Origin: Crystallibacter degradans
Lineage (GTDB): Bacteria > Actinomycetota > Actinomycetes > Actinomycetales > Micrococcaceae
Length of the DNA stretch: 64,000 nucleotides
Assembly (NCBI RefSeq): GCF_012952295.1
Contig: NZ_JABBCH010000003.1
Location: 334,130 to 398,129 of the forward strand
Reading direction: 5' to 3'
Shown: one piece after another, positions 63,608-64,000 of the stretch
Layout: each line of letters opens with the position of its first letter
Position numbering within the stretch: the first letter of the stretch is position 1
The notes under the pieces: model-generated
What the model saw: only the letters and a program-made list of their open reading frames with translations
What the model was told of the DNA's origin: nothing
The model's database searches: none
Translations under genes and position numbers: made by a program

Positions 63608-63868
63608 ATGAAACTGTCGCAGTACTCGACGATGGCCGGAATGGGCTATATCGTGCTGCGGGGAGCCGGTGCAAAGCCGGGCACATTCCCGGTGCGTGTC
63701 AGGACGGGCGCGGCAACATCCACATGCCCGGGTCCGGGTCGCTCATGGCATCCACGGCCGCCGTTTTACGCCCGGGTTTTCTCCGCGCCCAAAGGGCGGA
63801 TTTGGACGGTCAGGGCACGGCGCGTGGCCGGCTACGCCGTGGCGCGGGGTCTCAGGTCGTGTCGGTGA
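63608..63868 (+). CDS. Short unknown ORF
   Basis: 86 codons, MKLSQYSTMAGMGYIVLRGAG then an Arg/Pro/Gly-rich remainder unlike a folded protein. The first 20 residues and the -10 box at the usual distance suggest a real start; the rest looks like random high-GC translation, so the true gene may be shorter or frameshifted. No family recognised. Confidence 0.35.
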   Translation: MKLSQYSTMAGMGYIVLRGAGAKPGTFPVRVRTGAATSTCPGPGRSWHPRPPFYARVFSAPKGRIWTVRARRVAGYAVARGLRSCR

Positions 63869-64000
63869 CCCGAGAAGTGGCCGGTGGCGTCCACGATGAA
63901 CGCCCGAAGCTGGTGAAGCCGCTCCGTTCGGAGGACCGGCGAACACCCGTCGTCAAACACCTGGGCCCGGCTAACCCGCGTCGGGTTCAACTGGTTCGAA
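63869..64000. other. Window end with no recognisable gene
   Basis: 132 bp to the window edge. All frames are open only briefly and give basic, low-complexity translations; nothing identified. Confidence 0.3.

Overview
The window is high-GC (roughly two-thirds G+C), densely packed chromosomal DNA from an actinobacterium, most likely an Arthrobacter-like member of the Micrococcaceae. That placement is an inference from gene content: a GlxR/Crp-type regulator tail, a PonA-type penicillin-binding protein beside a YkuE-like phosphoesterase, DUF3073 next to purM, a dnaK-grpE-dnaJ-hspR operon with HAIR operators, a SAM-IV riboswitch, and many genes whose start codon lies 6-8 nt after a TANNNT -10 box (leaderless mRNA). 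I see no rRNA, CRISPR array, complete insertion sequence, integrase or prophage. It reads as core chromosome with scattered accessory genes.

Layout. 1-5.7 kb: 3' end of a crp/glxR gene, a DUF4177-ridA-nudix operon on the minus strand, divergent bifunctional PBP plus metallophosphoesterase, and tRNA-Pro(CGG). 5.7-15.4 kb: an FAD monooxygenase, a membrane protein, then the split purine set purD-purC (minus) and purF-purM (plus), separated by an asparaginase, a sterol-carrier-like protein and a small membrane protein; then a 2H phosphoesterase and DUF3073. 15.6-28 kb: septum-formation membrane protein, clpB, GNAT, HutD, YceI, PNPOx-like protein, YccF, DEAD-box helicase, trmB, an ECF sigma/RskA-like anti-sigma pair and a divergent secreted-repeat lipoprotein. 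27.6-32.5 kb: an almost gene-free 330 bp, a RadC N-terminal-domain-only gene, and the hspR-dnaJ-grpE-dnaK heat-shock operon. 32.5-44.7 kb: MMPL exporter, acetyltransferase, methyltransferase, a Phd/VapC toxin-antitoxin pair with a palindromic operator, LysE exporter, low-molecular-weight phosphatase, a P-loop kinase/PabB fusion, a TetR-FAD monooxygenase operon with its operator, cardiolipin synthase and pabC. 44.7-49.8 kb: SAM-IV riboswitch, a tiny leader ORF, rhodanese and metZ; then a TPP-riboswitch-controlled YkoEDC-type ECF importer. 49.9-56.6 kb: DUF4235 and the Mrp/Mnh antiporter operon (A/B fused, C-G). 56.8-64 kb: MFS/UMF1 permease, dcd, a secreted M15 peptidase with FG-GAP-like repeats, tryptophan 2,3-dioxygenase, a KhtT/KhtU-like K+/H+ pair, a DinB/maleylpyruvate-isomerase-like protein and a short unknown ORF.

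How the genes work together. HspR is encoded here with two of its expected targets (the dnaK operon and clpB), each carrying recognisable HAIR elements, so a negative-feedback heat-shock circuit lies within about 13 kb. PabB (fused) and PabC both serve p-aminobenzoate/folate synthesis. The SAM-IV riboswitch would turn off sulfur assimilation into homocysteine (rhodanese + MetZ) when SAM is plentiful. The TPP riboswitch would shut off import of a thiamine precursor through a hairpin that buries the ykoE ribosome-binding site. The Mrp operon and KhtTU give two independent monovalent-cation/proton exchange systems.

There is no single spectacular new system. The most novel-looking items are the kinase-PabB fusion, the SAM-IV-coupled 17-codon leader ORF, the four CTAAG half-sites between purD and the asparaginase gene, the truncated RadC overlapping hspR, and the widespread leaderless promoter architecture.
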